Shown one piece after another: positions 41,868 through 50,531 of a stretch of DNA of 64,000 nucleotides. Position 1 is the stretch's first letter. Each line of letters starts with the position of its first letter. The position numbers and the translations under genes are program-made. Origin of the DNA: Rhodovarius lipocyclicus. Its GTDB lineage: Bacteria; Pseudomonadota; Alphaproteobacteria; Acetobacterales; Acetobacteraceae. Location: assembly GCF_009900765.1 (NCBI RefSeq), contig NZ_JAAABL010000010.1, positions 1-64,000 on the forward strand. Direction: 5' to 3'. The notes beneath the pieces were generated by a model. It was not told the DNA's origin. It saw only the letters and a program-made list of their open reading frames with translations, and made no database searches.

Positions 41868-43955
41868 TTGCCACGCCGCCTTGCCTTGCTCGCCAGCACT
41901 GCCCTGATCGCCGCAGCCCCCGCCTGGGCACAGGACGACACCACCGCCCTGCCTGAGCTGGTGGTGGAGGCCCAGCGTGCCGCCGCCGCGCGGGAGCAGA
42001 TCTCCCCCCGCCTGGGCGCCACCGTCACCACCATCGACCGCGACCAAATCCAGGCCCTGCCCACCGGCCCCGGCGCCAGCTTCACGGAGCTGCTGTACCA
42101 GGTGCCCGGCGCCGTGCGGGACAGTTTCGGCGAACTGCACCTGCGCGGTGAGCATCGGGGCCTGCAATACCGGCTGAACGGCATCACCCTGCCCGAGGGC
42201 ATCCAGGGCTTCGGGTCCTTCCTCGATGCGCGGGCGGTGCGCGATGTCTCGGTGCTGCGGGGCGCGCTGCCGGCACAGTTCGGATACCGCACCGGCGGCG
42301 TGATCGACGTGAACCTGCGCTCCGGCGCCATGGAGCCGGGGGGGCAGGTGGGCGTCTATGGCGGCTCCCGCGGGTTGCTCACCACCTCGATGGATTACGG
42401 GCTGACGGCGGGCGGCTATGACCTGTTCGCCAGCGGCACCTTCCTGCGCACCGACCAGGGGATCGAACCGCCGACCGCCTCGCGCTCGCCACTGCACAAT
42501 GGCAGCGAGCAGGCGCGGGGGCTGGTCTCCCTCTCCCGCGCGCTGGACGACAACACGCGGCTGTCCTTCATCGCCGGGCTGTCGCGCAACGCGTTCCAGA
42601 TTCCGAACATCGCCGGGCGCAGCCCGGATTTCGCGGCCTATGGCCTGACCAGCTACGACAGCCGCAACCTGCGGGCCAGCCAGCTGGAGACCAACGGCTT
42701 CGGCGTGCTGGCCCTGCAGCACAGCCAGGGGCAGATCGACGGGCAGATCGCGCTGTTCACCCGCTATTCCCGCACCCATTACCGGCCGGATCAGATCGGG
42801 GACCTGATGTACACCGGCGTCGCCTCCAACGTGACACGGGAGAGCATGGCGGGCGGCCTGCAGGGCGACGGCGCCTGGCGGCTGCACCCGGACCACACGC
42901 TGCGCGTGGGCTTTTCGGTGATGGCGGACCGAACCCGGGCCAGCAACCGCTCCACCGTGCTGCCGCTGGACAGCGACGGGGAGGCGATCGACAGCCCCTT
43001 CTCCATCACCGACCGTGGTTCACGGCTCGGCTGGCTCTATGGCGCTTATATCCAGGATGAGTGGCGCCTGACTGAGCGGCTGACGCTGAACGCCGGGCTG
43101 CGCTTCGATTACCTGGACAGCTACAGCCGCACCGGCCAGGTCAGCCCGCGCATCAACCTGGTGTGGCAGGCGCTGGAGAACACCCGCGTCACCCTGGGCT
43201 ATGCCCGCTACTTCACCCCGCCCGCGCAGGAGCTGATCACCCCCAGCGGCCTCGCGCTGTTCGCGGGCACCACCGGGGCGCCGCAGAATTATGTCTCGGG
43301 CACGGTCCGGCCGGAGCGCAGCCACTATTTCAACCTGGGCATCGACCAGCGGCTGAACGAGAATCTCTCGGTGGGGTTCGGGGCCTATTACAAGAATGTG
43401 CGGGACCTGCTGGACCTGGGGCAGTTCGGCAATGCGCTGGTCTACACGCCGTTCAACTATGACCGCGCCCAGGTCTATGGGGTGGAGTTCACGGCCAATT
43501 GGCGCAGCCGCTTCTTCGATGCCTTCGCCAACCTGGCGCTGGCGCGGGCCATGGCGCGGGGCATCCGCAGCGGCCAGTTCAATTTCGAGGCCGATGAGCT
43601 GGCCTATATCGAGAACAAGTATGTGCGCGTCGATCACGACCAGCTGGTGACGGCCAGCGCCGGCGTGGTGGCCCGCCCGTGGGAGGGTGGGCGCGTGGCC
43701 GCGACCATGCTGGCCGGTTCAGGCCTGCGGCGCGGCTTCGCCAACACCGAGCGCATGGACCCCTATGCCACGGTGAACTTCAGCGTGGCGCATGAATTCC
43801 GGGGCCCGGATGGCGGGCGCTGGACGGTGCGCGGGGATATCCTGAACCTGTTCGACGCGCGGGCGCAGCTGCGCGACGGGTCGGGCATCGGGGTGGGGGC
43901 GCCGCAATTCCTGCCCCGGCGCGGCTTCTATGCCGGGCTGTCCAGGGCATTCTGA
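41868..43955 (+). CDS. TonB-dependent outer-membrane receptor
   Basis: 695 residues from a TTG start, chosen because GGAG lies six bases upstream and the next residues form a signal peptide (PRRLALLASTALIAAAPAWA). A plug domain follows (TTIDRDQIQALP, ELHLRGEHRGLQYRLNGI, VSVLRGALPAQFGYRTGGVIDV), then a 22-strand-type barrel with TonB-receptor strands and a terminal Phe (AGLSRAF). It takes up a large or scarce ligand such as a metal chelate, cobalamin or glycan using TonB. The TTG start would hold expression low. A membrane-anchored TPR regulator and a small unknown protein follow on the other strand. Confidence 0.9.
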   Translation: MPRRLALLASTALIAAAPAWAQDDTTALPELVVEAQRAAAAREQISPRLGATVTTIDRDQIQALPTGPGASFTELLYQVPGAVRDSFGELHLRGEHRGLQYRLNGITLPEGIQGFGSFLDARAVRDVSVLRGALPAQFGYRTGGVIDVNLRSGAMEPGGQVGVYGGSRGLLTTSMDYGLTAGGYDLFASGTFLRTDQGIEPPTASRSPLHNGSEQARGLVSLSRALDDNTRLSFIAGLSRNAFQIPNIAGRSPDFAAYGLTSYDSRNLRASQLETNGFGVLALQHSQGQIDGQIALFTRYSRTHYRPDQIGDLMYTGVASNVTRESMAGGLQGDGAWRLHPDHTLRVGFSVMADRTRASNRSTVLPLDSDGEAIDSPFSITDRGSRLGWLYGAYIQDEWRLTERLTLNAGLRFDYLDSYSRTGQVSPRINLVWQALENTRVTLGYARYFTPPAQELITPSGLALFAGTTGAPQNYVSGTVRPERSHYFNLGIDQRLNENLSVGFGAYYKNVRDLLDLGQFGNALVYTPFNYDRAQVYGVEFTANWRSRFFDAFANLALARAMARGIRSGQFNFEADELAYIENKYVRVDHDQLVTASAGVVARPWEGGRVAATMLAGSGLRRGFANTERMDPYATVNFSVAHEFRGPDGGRWTVRGDILNLFDARAQLRDGSGIGVGAPQFLPRRGFYAGLSRAF

Positions 43956-43957
43956 CT

Positions 43958-44185
43958 TCAGTGCTGGGTGCGGCGCTGCGCCAGCCGCAGATCCATCTGC
44001 AGGCTGGCGATCCGGGCCTCGGCCAGGAGGTGGCGCCCGCGCTGGCTGAGGGCGCCGTCCCGGGAGAACAGCATGTCGTGCGCGGCATAGAACATCTCCG
44101 CGACGGCCTCGGCCATTTCCCGCTCTCGCGTCACCGGGACCGGTGGCGCGGAGGGCACGGCGATCTTCAACTTCCTGACTGCCAT
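43958..44185 (-). CDS. Small hypothetical protein
   Basis: 75 residues from the ATG at 44185. It is basic with no signal or membrane segment. The middle is helical (REMAEAVAEMFYAAHDMLFSRDGALSQRGRHLLAEARIASLQMDLRLAQRR). I recognise no family. It lies two bases from the TonB receptor stop, tail-to-tail, and 161 bases downstream of a regulator gene on its own strand, in a gap with no obvious signals. Coding potential is supported by codon bias only. Confidence 0.5.
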   Translation of the reverse strand: MAVRKLKIAVPSAPPVPVTREREMAEAVAEMFYAAHDMLFSRDGALSQRGRHLLAEARIASLQMDLRLAQRRTQH

Positions 44186-44346
44186 AGTCTTCACATCCTG
44201 CGCCAATCGCCCTGGGCGGCGTATCGCCCCGGTCAGGCCCCACGACAGGCCACTGCGAGCCTCACAAGGCGCAATTCGGCGCCAGTCATATAATTCGGAA
44301 GTATCCTGCCCGGGCGTTACCGTTACCGGGGGCGTGGCGCGGTGCC

Positions 44347-46170
44347 TCAAAATTGCGGTTCGTTCAGGCAGGGACTGGCGGCTGGCTGCCCGTTGACCAG
44401 CCGCACGGGCTCCCCAAGCCGATCCTGCAGCATGTAATGTGACAATGTCTCCACCACCTCGGCGGACTGGAAACGGCGGCGCAGGATGCTGGCCGGGTCG
44501 GTCAGCCAGGCGGGGTCGCGCTGGCCCAGCGCCGCCCGCCAGCGTGCCGCCCCGGCCTCATCGCCCTGCAGCCGGGCGGCGATCAGCCGCGCCACCAGGT
44601 TCAGCACGAAGCCGGAATCGGTCAGCCGCTCCGCCCGCTCCACCGCGCCGGCCTTGTTGTCCGACAGCAGTTCGGCCAGGAACAGGAAGAAGTTCATCCA
44701 GGCCGGGCGGGCGGTGGCGAAGCGGCAGGCTTCCGCCAGCAGCCCCCGTGCCTCCGGCACGATGCCGTATCCCAGCAGGCGAGAGGCAAGGTCGGCCGCG
44801 ATGTCGGGGTCATAGGGGTTCAGCTGCCGGGCCCGGCGCAGGGCGGCCAGGGCCATGTCCACCTCGCCGCGGATATAGTGCACCGCGCCCAGCGCCTGGC
44901 GCACCCGGGCATCGAAGGGCGCGGCATCCACCGCCTGGCGCACCAGGGCATAGGCCTCATCCAGCAGCGCGCGGCCGCCGGGCCGGCCCCCGGCCTCCGG
45001 CGGAGGGGCCAGGCGGTATTCCTCCAGCCGGGTCAGCCCCAGCGCGGCCATATAGGAGGGCTGGCCCGGATCATGTTCCAGCGTGCGGCGCAGGCAGGCC
45101 TCGATCCGCGGCAGGGCGGAGGGCTCATACCCCCGCCAGTAGTCGAACAGCCAGAGCAGGCAGGAAAAGCCCAGCGCCTCCCGCAGGTTGCCCAGCCGGG
45201 CGCGCTCCCGCGTCAGGATCAGCCCATAGGGCTGGCCCAGCGAGGTGATGATGAAGTGCGCGGCCGCCTCTCCGCGCTGGCCCAGCGCGGTACTGGCGTC
45301 GAAGATGGTCAGCACCACGCCGGTCCGCGCCTCGGTCAGTTCCAGGCGCAAGGCGCCGCCGGCCATCATCCGGCCCGAGAGGCGGTAGCCCGCGCCATGC
45401 CCCCCGCCCTGGCCATCGCGCACCTGCAATTCGCTGAACCGGGCGAGGCCCGTGCGCAGCGCCTCGGTGAAGGCGGCGGCGCCGGGGGCCTGGGCGGTCT
45501 CCTCCACCTCCAGCGGCTGCACTACCAGCACGGGGGGCACGTCCGGCGGGTTGACCGCCTTGGGGGGCATCAGCCGTTCCGTCTGGCGCACCAGCGTGGT
45601 GCCGGCGTCCCGGAAATCCAGGCTGCGGGTGGCCGGGGCACGGAAGGCGACGGTCAGCCCCACCCCCAGCACCACGCCCAGCGCCAGCCCGCTGCCGATC
45701 ACCGCCGGGTGGCGGCGGAACCACCAGCTTTCCGGTGAGGGTGGGGATGGGGGTGGGGGTGGCGGCACGGGCGGCGGCGGCGCGGCGGGTTCGGGGGGCG
45801 GCACTTCCTCGGGGAATTGCAGCCGGGGGGCATAGGCACCGGGTTCCAGCACGATGCGCGCGGCATCCCCCTGCCCTTCGGCGGCGTAGTAATCCTCCAG
45901 CAGGCGCCGCAGGCGGCGCATGGCCACCCGCGCCGCGGGGTCAGAGGCGGCGTCGAAATCGGCGGGCTTGCCCAGCGCCTCCACGGCGACGGTATAGCCC
46001 TTCAGCCTGTCCGCCTCCCCCGCCAGCACGCGTTCCACCAGATAGCGCAGCAAGGTGCGGGCCTGGCGGGAGGCACGGAAACTGGCCGAGGCCTCGATCC
46101 GTGCCAGAACCTCCAGGAACTCCGCAGCCAGGCCATCCGGGGGGGCGTCAGGGCCCAGTTGTCCGGTCAT
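44347..46170 (-). CDS. Membrane-anchored wHTH-TPR regulator-like protein
   Basis: 607 residues from the ATG at 46170. Residues 15-118 (LLRYLVERVLAGEADRLKGY, DPAARVAMRRLRRLLEDYY, VLEPGAYAPRL) match the N-terminal domain of many rhizobial and burkholderial TPR or cyclase-like proteins that is treated as winged-helix. A proline tract (122-146) leads to one membrane helix at about 156-176, then a TolB-like region (VLVVQPLEVEE, AAFTEALRTGLARF) and a series of TPR-like helices (GAVHYIRGEVDMALAALRRARQLNPYD). The layout suggests a one-component regulator binding DNA on the cytoplasmic side. Its neighbour on the 3' side is a TonB receptor, possibly a target. DNA binding is inferred. Confidence 0.72.
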   Translation of the reverse strand: MTGQLGPDAPPDGLAAEFLEVLARIEASASFRASRQARTLLRYLVERVLAGEADRLKGYTVAVEALGKPADFDAASDPAARVAMRRLRRLLEDYYAAEGQGDAARIVLEPGAYAPRLQFPEEVPPPEPAAPPPPVPPPPPPSPPSPESWWFRRHPAVIGSGLALGVVLGVGLTVAFRAPATRSLDFRDAGTTLVRQTERLMPPKAVNPPDVPPVLVVQPLEVEETAQAPGAAAFTEALRTGLARFSELQVRDGQGGGHGAGYRLSGRMMAGGALRLELTEARTGVVLTIFDASTALGQRGEAAAHFIITSLGQPYGLILTRERARLGNLREALGFSCLLWLFDYWRGYEPSALPRIEACLRRTLEHDPGQPSYMAALGLTRLEEYRLAPPPEAGGRPGGRALLDEAYALVRQAVDAAPFDARVRQALGAVHYIRGEVDMALAALRRARQLNPYDPDIAADLASRLLGYGIVPEARGLLAEACRFATARPAWMNFFLFLAELLSDNKAGAVERAERLTDSGFVLNLVARLIAARLQGDEAGAARWRAALGQRDPAWLTDPASILRRRFQSAEVVETLSHYMLQDRLGEPVRLVNGQPAASPCLNEPQF

Positions 46171-46318
46171 GCGCCTGATGATGCCCCGCGCCTGGGGGGA
46201 TTCCAAGAATGGATGCCACTTCCGCGTGTATCGCGCCGCTGGGCGGCCCGGCCGGGGCCTTGCGCCCGCCGGCAGCCCTGCCAAGCTGGCCGCCACACCA
46301 CCATGCGGAGATATGGGG

Positions 46319-47167
46319 ATGAAACTGCTGCGCTATGGCCCGCCAGGGCTGGAAAAGCCCGGCCTGCTCGACGCCACCGGCACGATCCGCGACCTTTCCG
46401 GCCATGTGCCGGACCTGGCGGGCAGTGTGCTGTCCCCCCGGGGGCTGGCGCGGCTGGCCGCGATCGACCCCGCCAGCCTGCCCGCCGTGGCGGGGAAGCC
46501 GCGGCTCGGCCCACCCGTTTCGGGTATGAAACAGTTGCTCTGCATCGGGCTGAACTACGCCGACCACGCCGCCGAGGCCGGCATGCCCATCCCCCAGGAA
46601 CCCATCCTGTTCCTGAAGGCCAATGGCGCGCTGTGCGGCCCGGATGACGACGTGATCATCCCCCGGGACAGCCGCAAGACCGACTGGGAGGTGGAGCTGT
46701 GCATCATCATCGGCACCCAGGCGCGCTGCGTCAGCGAGGCCGAGGCGCTGGACCATGTCGCGGGCTATGCCGTGGGCAATGACGTGTCGGAGCGCGAGTG
46801 GCAGCTGGAGCGCGGCGGCACTTGGGACAAGGGCAAGGGCTGCGACACCTTCGGCCCCGTCGGCCCCTGGCTGGTCACGAAGGACGAGGTGCCGGACCCG
46901 CAGAACCTGTCCATGTTCCTGGATGTGGACGGCAAGCGCATGCAGGCCGGCAGCACCGCCACCATGATCTTCGGCGTGACGCAGATCGTCAGCTACGTCA
47001 GCCGCTTCATCACCCTGCACCCGGGCGACATCATCTTCACCGGCACGCCGCCCGGGGTGGGAATGGGCCAGAAGCCGGAGCCGGTGTTCCTGAAGCCCGG
47101 CCAGACCATGCGGCTGGGCATCCAGGGGTTGGGGGAGCAGACGCAGCGCACGGTGGCCGCGGGCTGA
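46319..47167 (+). CDS. Fumarylacetoacetate hydrolase (FAH) family protein
   Basis: 282 residues from the ATG at 46319. The C-terminal FAH domain begins near residue 70 (KQLLCIGLNYADHAAE). Metal ligands are Glu124 and Glu126 in DWEVELCIII and Asp155 in VGNDVSER. ARCVSEAEALDHVAGYAVGND and FTGTPPGVGMGQ are family landmarks. Members hydrolyse or decarboxylate 2-oxo acids (2-oxohept-3-enedioate, acylpyruvates, 2,4-diketo-3-deoxy-sugar acids). The stop abuts the stop of the convergent dehalogenase gene. The substrate cannot be inferred from the neighbours. Confidence 0.9.
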   Translation: MKLLRYGPPGLEKPGLLDATGTIRDLSGHVPDLAGSVLSPRGLARLAAIDPASLPAVAGKPRLGPPVSGMKQLLCIGLNYADHAAEAGMPIPQEPILFLKANGALCGPDDDVIIPRDSRKTDWEVELCIIIGTQARCVSEAEALDHVAGYAVGNDVSEREWQLERGGTWDKGKGCDTFGPVGPWLVTKDEVPDPQNLSMFLDVDGKRMQAGSTATMIFGVTQIVSYVSRFITLHPGDIIFTGTPPGVGMGQKPEPVFLKPGQTMRLGIQGLGEQTQRTVAAG

Positions 47168-47875
47168 TCAGGCGCCGAGCTGCGCCGCCAGATCCAGGAA
47201 ATCCGTGGCGACCCAATCCCACGGATCCTCCGCCACCAGGTCGATCGTCTGCCCCGGCCCATGCTCCGTGGGCCGCGCCACGAAGGCCGTGGCCAGCCCC
47301 GCCTTGCGCGCCGCCCGCAGGTCTCCGTTATGCGCCGCCACCAGGCACAGCTCATGCGGGGCGATGTCCAGGATCTCCGCCGTGTTCAGATAGGCGCGCG
47401 GGTCGGGCTTGTAGGCCCGGGCGGGCTCGGCGCCCAGCACCGCGTCCCAGGGCAGGCCGGCGCGCTTGGCCATGTCCGCCAGCAGCCGGATATTGCCGTT
47501 GGACAGCGGCGCGATGAAAAATTTGCGCTTCAGCCGGTACAGGCCCAGCAGCACGTCGGGCCAGGGGTCCAGCGCGTGCCAGGCCAGGTTCAGCGCGTCC
47601 AGGTCGGCCGCAGCCGCCGCGATGCCGGCCTCCTTCAGCACCAGTTCCAGGTTTTCCCGGTGCAGCACGTCCAGCCGGGTGAATTCACGCCGGCCGCTGC
47701 GCACTTCCTCCATGGCGGGCTGGTATTGCTTGCGCCAGGCATCGGCCAGCGCGAAGGGGTCCAGCTCCGGCCGGCCATGGGCCACCAGAAAGGGCTTCAA
47801 CGCGCGGGCCACGCCCGACCGCCAATCCACCACCGTGCCGAACACGTCGAAGACCAATGCCTTCACCTGGGTCAT
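47168..47875 (-). CDS. Haloacid dehalogenase type II-like hydrolase
   Basis: 235 residues of the HAD superfamily. The nucleophile is Asp10 in VFDVFGTVVDWR, which matches L-2-haloacid dehalogenases. The cap contains the ELDPFALADAWRKQYQPAM helix, followed by APLSNGNIRLL, AYKPDPRAYLNTAE (motif III Lys) and VAAHNGDLRAARKAGL. The sequence is the type used on (S)-2-haloacids, although many relatives act on other phosphate or halide esters. It is preceded on its strand by an 85-base gap and an isocitrate-lyase-family gene. Confidence 0.87.
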   Translation of the reverse strand: MTQVKALVFDVFGTVVDWRSGVARALKPFLVAHGRPELDPFALADAWRKQYQPAMEEVRSGRREFTRLDVLHRENLELVLKEAGIAAAAADLDALNLAWHALDPWPDVLLGLYRLKRKFFIAPLSNGNIRLLADMAKRAGLPWDAVLGAEPARAYKPDPRAYLNTAEILDIAPHELCLVAAHNGDLRAARKAGLATAFVARPTEHGPGQTIDLVAEDPWDWVATDFLDLAAQLGA

Positions 47876-47960
47876 GCCACCGTTTCCTTATAGGTTGGGT
47901 GGCATCCCAGCATGGGACGGGCCCGGTGGGGAGAGGGCCAGAGGGGAGTGAGTGCCCCCC

Positions 47961-48836
47961 TTACTTGTCCAGCACCGCCCAGCGCTTGTCGAACTCCCAC
48001 ACTTCCGGGAAGCCCATCAGCTCGCAGATGCGCCCGAAGCCGTAGCTTTCCTGCGCCGGCAGCCCGTTGCTGTCGCCCATCGCCTTCAGGTGGCTGAAGG
48101 CGCGCTCATAGGCCGCGGCCGCCGCCAGGAAGCCCACCGCCGGGAAGATGGCGATGCCATAGCCGATTTCCTTCAGGCGTTCCGCCGGCAGGATGGGCGT
48201 GCGGCCGCCCTCGACATTGTTGGCCAGCAGCGGCTTGGTGGTGATGGAGCGGCCGATCTCCACCATCTCCGCCTCGCTTTCCGGGCTTTCGATGAAGACG
48301 ATATCGGCACCCGCATCGCCATACATGCGGCCACGGCGGATCGCTTCCTCCAGCCCCAGGCTGGTGCGGGCATCGGTGCGGGCCACGATCAGGAAGTTCG
48401 GGTCGCGCCGCGCCTCGGCCGCCACCTTGATCTTCAGCACCATCTCCTCGGCGGGGATGACCCGGCGGCCGGGGGTGTGGCCGCACTTCTTCGGCACTTC
48501 CTGGTCCTCCAGCTGAATGCCGGAGACCCCGCCCGCCTCATACCCCATCACCGTGTGGCGCACGTTCAGCAGCCCGCCATAGCCCGTATCGGCATCCGCG
48601 ATCACGGGGGTCTTGGAGAGCTGCGCGAAGCGGCTGACCCGCTGCACCATGTCGGTGTAGGTGGCGATGCCGGCATCCGGCAGGCCGAGATGCGAGGCCA
48701 CCGTGCCGAAACCCGTGACATACAGGCAGTCGAAGCCCATGCCGTCCGCCACCTTGGCGGAGATGCCGTCATAGATACCCGGCGCGACGATGAACTTCTT
48801 GGCGTCGAAAGCGGCCTTGAGGGAGGGGTTCGCCAT
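47961..48836 (-). CDS. Isocitrate lyase/PEP mutase family lyase
   Basis: 291 residues, TIM barrel. DADTGYG (metal Asp81 and Asp83), VSGIQLEDQEVPKKCGH with catalytic Cys118, and IVARTDARTSLGLEEAIRR are signature pieces. The KKCGH loop has the Cys expected of a C-C lyase rather than a phosphonomutase. Related enzymes cleave methylisocitrate, 2,3-dimethylmalate or oxaloacetate. The next gene upstream on this strand, 12 bases away, is a Bug-type binding protein for small carboxylates, so a dicarboxylate or hydroxy acid substrate is a fair inference. Confidence 0.87.
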   Translation of the reverse strand: MANPSLKAAFDAKKFIVAPGIYDGISAKVADGMGFDCLYVTGFGTVASHLGLPDAGIATYTDMVQRVSRFAQLSKTPVIADADTGYGGLLNVRHTVMGYEAGGVSGIQLEDQEVPKKCGHTPGRRVIPAEEMVLKIKVAAEARRDPNFLIVARTDARTSLGLEEAIRRGRMYGDAGADIVFIESPESEAEMVEIGRSITTKPLLANNVEGGRTPILPAERLKEIGYGIAIFPAVGFLAAAAAYERAFSHLKAMGDSNGLPAQESYGFGRICELMGFPEVWEFDKRWAVLDK

Positions 48837-48848
48837 GCTGTGCTGCTC

Positions 48849-49805
48849 CTATTGGCGTTGAATGTGGCCGGCGGCACTCGCCGCGGCCCAGATCTGGTCT
48901 TCGCGCTCCATCGCGGCCTTCAGCTGCGCGGGGCCGCGCAAATCGGGCTCGATGCCGAGCGAGGCGAGGCGCGCGCGGAAGCCTTCCTGCGCGAAGGCCG
49001 CCGCCACCGCCTCATGGATGCGGGCGGCAAGCGGCTCCGGCAGGGCGCGGGGGCCGAGCAGCCCCACCCAGCCCGACAGGTCGAAGCCGTCGAGGCCCTG
49101 TTCCTGCGCCGTGCGCACATCGGGGAAGAAAGGCGTGCGGCTGGCGGTGCTGGCGGCCAGGATCTTCACCTTGCCGGTGGGGATATGCGGCGTGACGCTG
49201 GCGGTGCTGGTGCAGCCCAGCGGCAGGTGGCCCGCCACGATATCCGTCATCAGCTGCCCGCCGGAGCGATAGCTGACATCCGGGATCTCCGCGTTCAGGC
49301 GGCGGGCGAATTCCTGGCCGATGAACTGGGACAGCGCCTCGGTGGAGCCGGTGGACAGGCGCGAGCCCGAGCGCGTGGCATGCGCGCGCAGCCCCGCCAG
49401 GTCCTGGAAGGGCTGGTCCACCCCCGCCACCAGCAGCATGGTGTTGCGCGCCAGCATGGCGATCGGCGTCACGTCCCGCAGCACGTCGAAGGGCACGCGC
49501 TCCAGCGTGTACTTGTTCATCACATGGGTGCTGACGACGGCGGCCAGCGTGTGGCCGTCGGGCTCGGCGCGCGCCACCTGCTCGGTGCCGACCACGCCGG
49601 CGGCACCCGCGCGGTTCTCCACCACCACGGGCTGGGACAAGGCGGGGCGCAGCGCTTCGGCCAGGGCGCGGGCCAGGATGTCCGTGCCGCCGCCGGCGGC
49701 ATAGGGCACCACGATGCGGATGGGCTTGGCGGGCCAGGTCTGCGCAAGCGCTGGCACAGCCAGCACCGACGGGGCGACGAGCATGGCTCGGCGGGTGAAC
49801 TGCAT
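48849..49805 (-). CDS. Tripartite tricarboxylate transporter substrate-binding protein (TctC/Bug family)
   Basis: 318 residues. The ATG at 49805 has an AGGAG ribosome-binding site and starts a Tat-like signal (MQFTRRAMLVAPSVLAVPALA). The mature part shows PIRIVVPYAAGGGTDILAR, VVENRAGAAGVVGTEQVA, STGSTEALSQF, and GWVGLLGPRALPEPL, all typical Bug signatures. Such proteins bind carboxylates or other small ligands. No TctA/TctB membrane genes are adjacent, as is common for orphan Bug proteins. It probably shares an operon with the isocitrate-lyase-family gene. Confidence 0.92.
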   Translation of the reverse strand: MQFTRRAMLVAPSVLAVPALAQTWPAKPIRIVVPYAAGGGTDILARALAEALRPALSQPVVVENRAGAAGVVGTEQVARAEPDGHTLAAVVSTHVMNKYTLERVPFDVLRDVTPIAMLARNTMLLVAGVDQPFQDLAGLRAHATRSGSRLSTGSTEALSQFIGQEFARRLNAEIPDVSYRSGGQLMTDIVAGHLPLGCTSTASVTPHIPTGKVKILAASTASRTPFFPDVRTAQEQGLDGFDLSGWVGLLGPRALPEPLAARIHEAVAAAFAQEGFRARLASLGIEPDLRGPAQLKAAMEREDQIWAAASAAGHIQRQ

Positions 49806-49868
49806 GGCGTTTCTCTCCTGTTGAGGCCACACTTAGCGGCACGCCACGCATCCGTGAAGGAGGACATG

Positions 49869-50270
49869 ATGCCCGAAGCCCCTGTTCCCGGCCCCGATAC
49901 CGCCGCCCTCAACGCCATCGAGGCGGTGATCCGCACCTATCTGGATGGCCTGTACGAAGGCGACACCGCCAAGCTGGCCGAGGCCTTCCACCCTGTCTCC
50001 GACTTGCGCTGGGTGGATGGCGGAGAGGTGAAGGTGCTGACGCGCGAAGCCTGGCTGGCCGCCGTGGCCAGCCGCCCCAACCCCAAGGCCGCCGGCCTGC
50101 CGCGGCACGACCGCATCCTGGCCATCGACCTGGCGGGGCCCGAAATGGCGATCGTGAAACTGAACTGCGCCATCCCGCCGCGCTTCTTCACCGATGCGCT
50201 GGTGCTGCTGAAGACCAGCGATGGATGGAAGATCGTGAGCAAGGCCTATCGGGTCGAAGTGAAGGGGTGA
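49869..50270 (+). CDS. NTF2-like / lumazine-binding-domain protein
   Basis: 133 residues. Two ATGs lie in tandem (49866 and 49869); the strong AAGGAGG at 49857-49863 favours the second by spacing. The fold is the small cone-shaped NTF2/SnoaL type: AIEAVIRTYLDGLYEGDTAKLAEAFHP, then ALVLLKTSDGWKIVSKAYRVE, the ending of the putative lumazine-binding (Lumazine_bd_2) subgroup. Function is unknown. It is a single gene divergent from a Bug-family gene; a hairpin-rich gap follows. Confidence 0.72.
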   Translation: MPEAPVPGPDTAALNAIEAVIRTYLDGLYEGDTAKLAEAFHPVSDLRWVDGGEVKVLTREAWLAAVASRPNPKAAGLPRHDRILAIDLAGPEMAIVKLNCAIPPRFFTDALVLLKTSDGWKIVSKAYRVEVKG

Positions 50271-50280
50271 GGTGGACTGG

Positions 50281-50531
50281 GGAAGGCGCCGCCTTCCTCA
50301 AGGGAAGCGCAGACTGGGGAAGGCTCTGCCTTCCCCAGACCCCATCCGCTGGGGAGATAAAATCTCCCCAGGCCCCTGCGAATAGTTTTATGTAATTGAT
50401 ATTATTATATAAATTTTGCGGAAATCCGTTCTCAGGACAGTCCCTGCCCCCAAACTGACGGAAAGGAATGGGGGAGCTTGAGGGGGAAAGTCATTTCCCC
50501 CTCAACGGGAGTGTGAGGGCGGCGCCCTCAC
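50281..50531. repeat. Cluster of five perfect hairpins flanking an AT-rich stretch
   Basis: This gap holds perfect inverted repeats at 50281-50297 (8-base arms), 50314-50338 (10), 50349-50371 (10, AAA loop), 50479-50504 (11, GTCA loop) and 50513-50531 (8). Between them, about 50385-50420, lies an AT-rich stretch (TTATGTAATTGATATTATTATATAAATTTT). The last hairpins could terminate the Liv operon on the minus strand, and the first could terminate the NTF2-like gene. Two share the CTGGGG arm start, which suggests repeat-family copies. Confidence 0.6.

Noticed and set aside
47952-50270. A 772-codon frame ending in the NTF2-like protein
   Set aside because: Only the last 133 codons are real; the rest is antisense to the lyase and Bug genes, and a strong ribosome-binding site lies just before the internal ATG.
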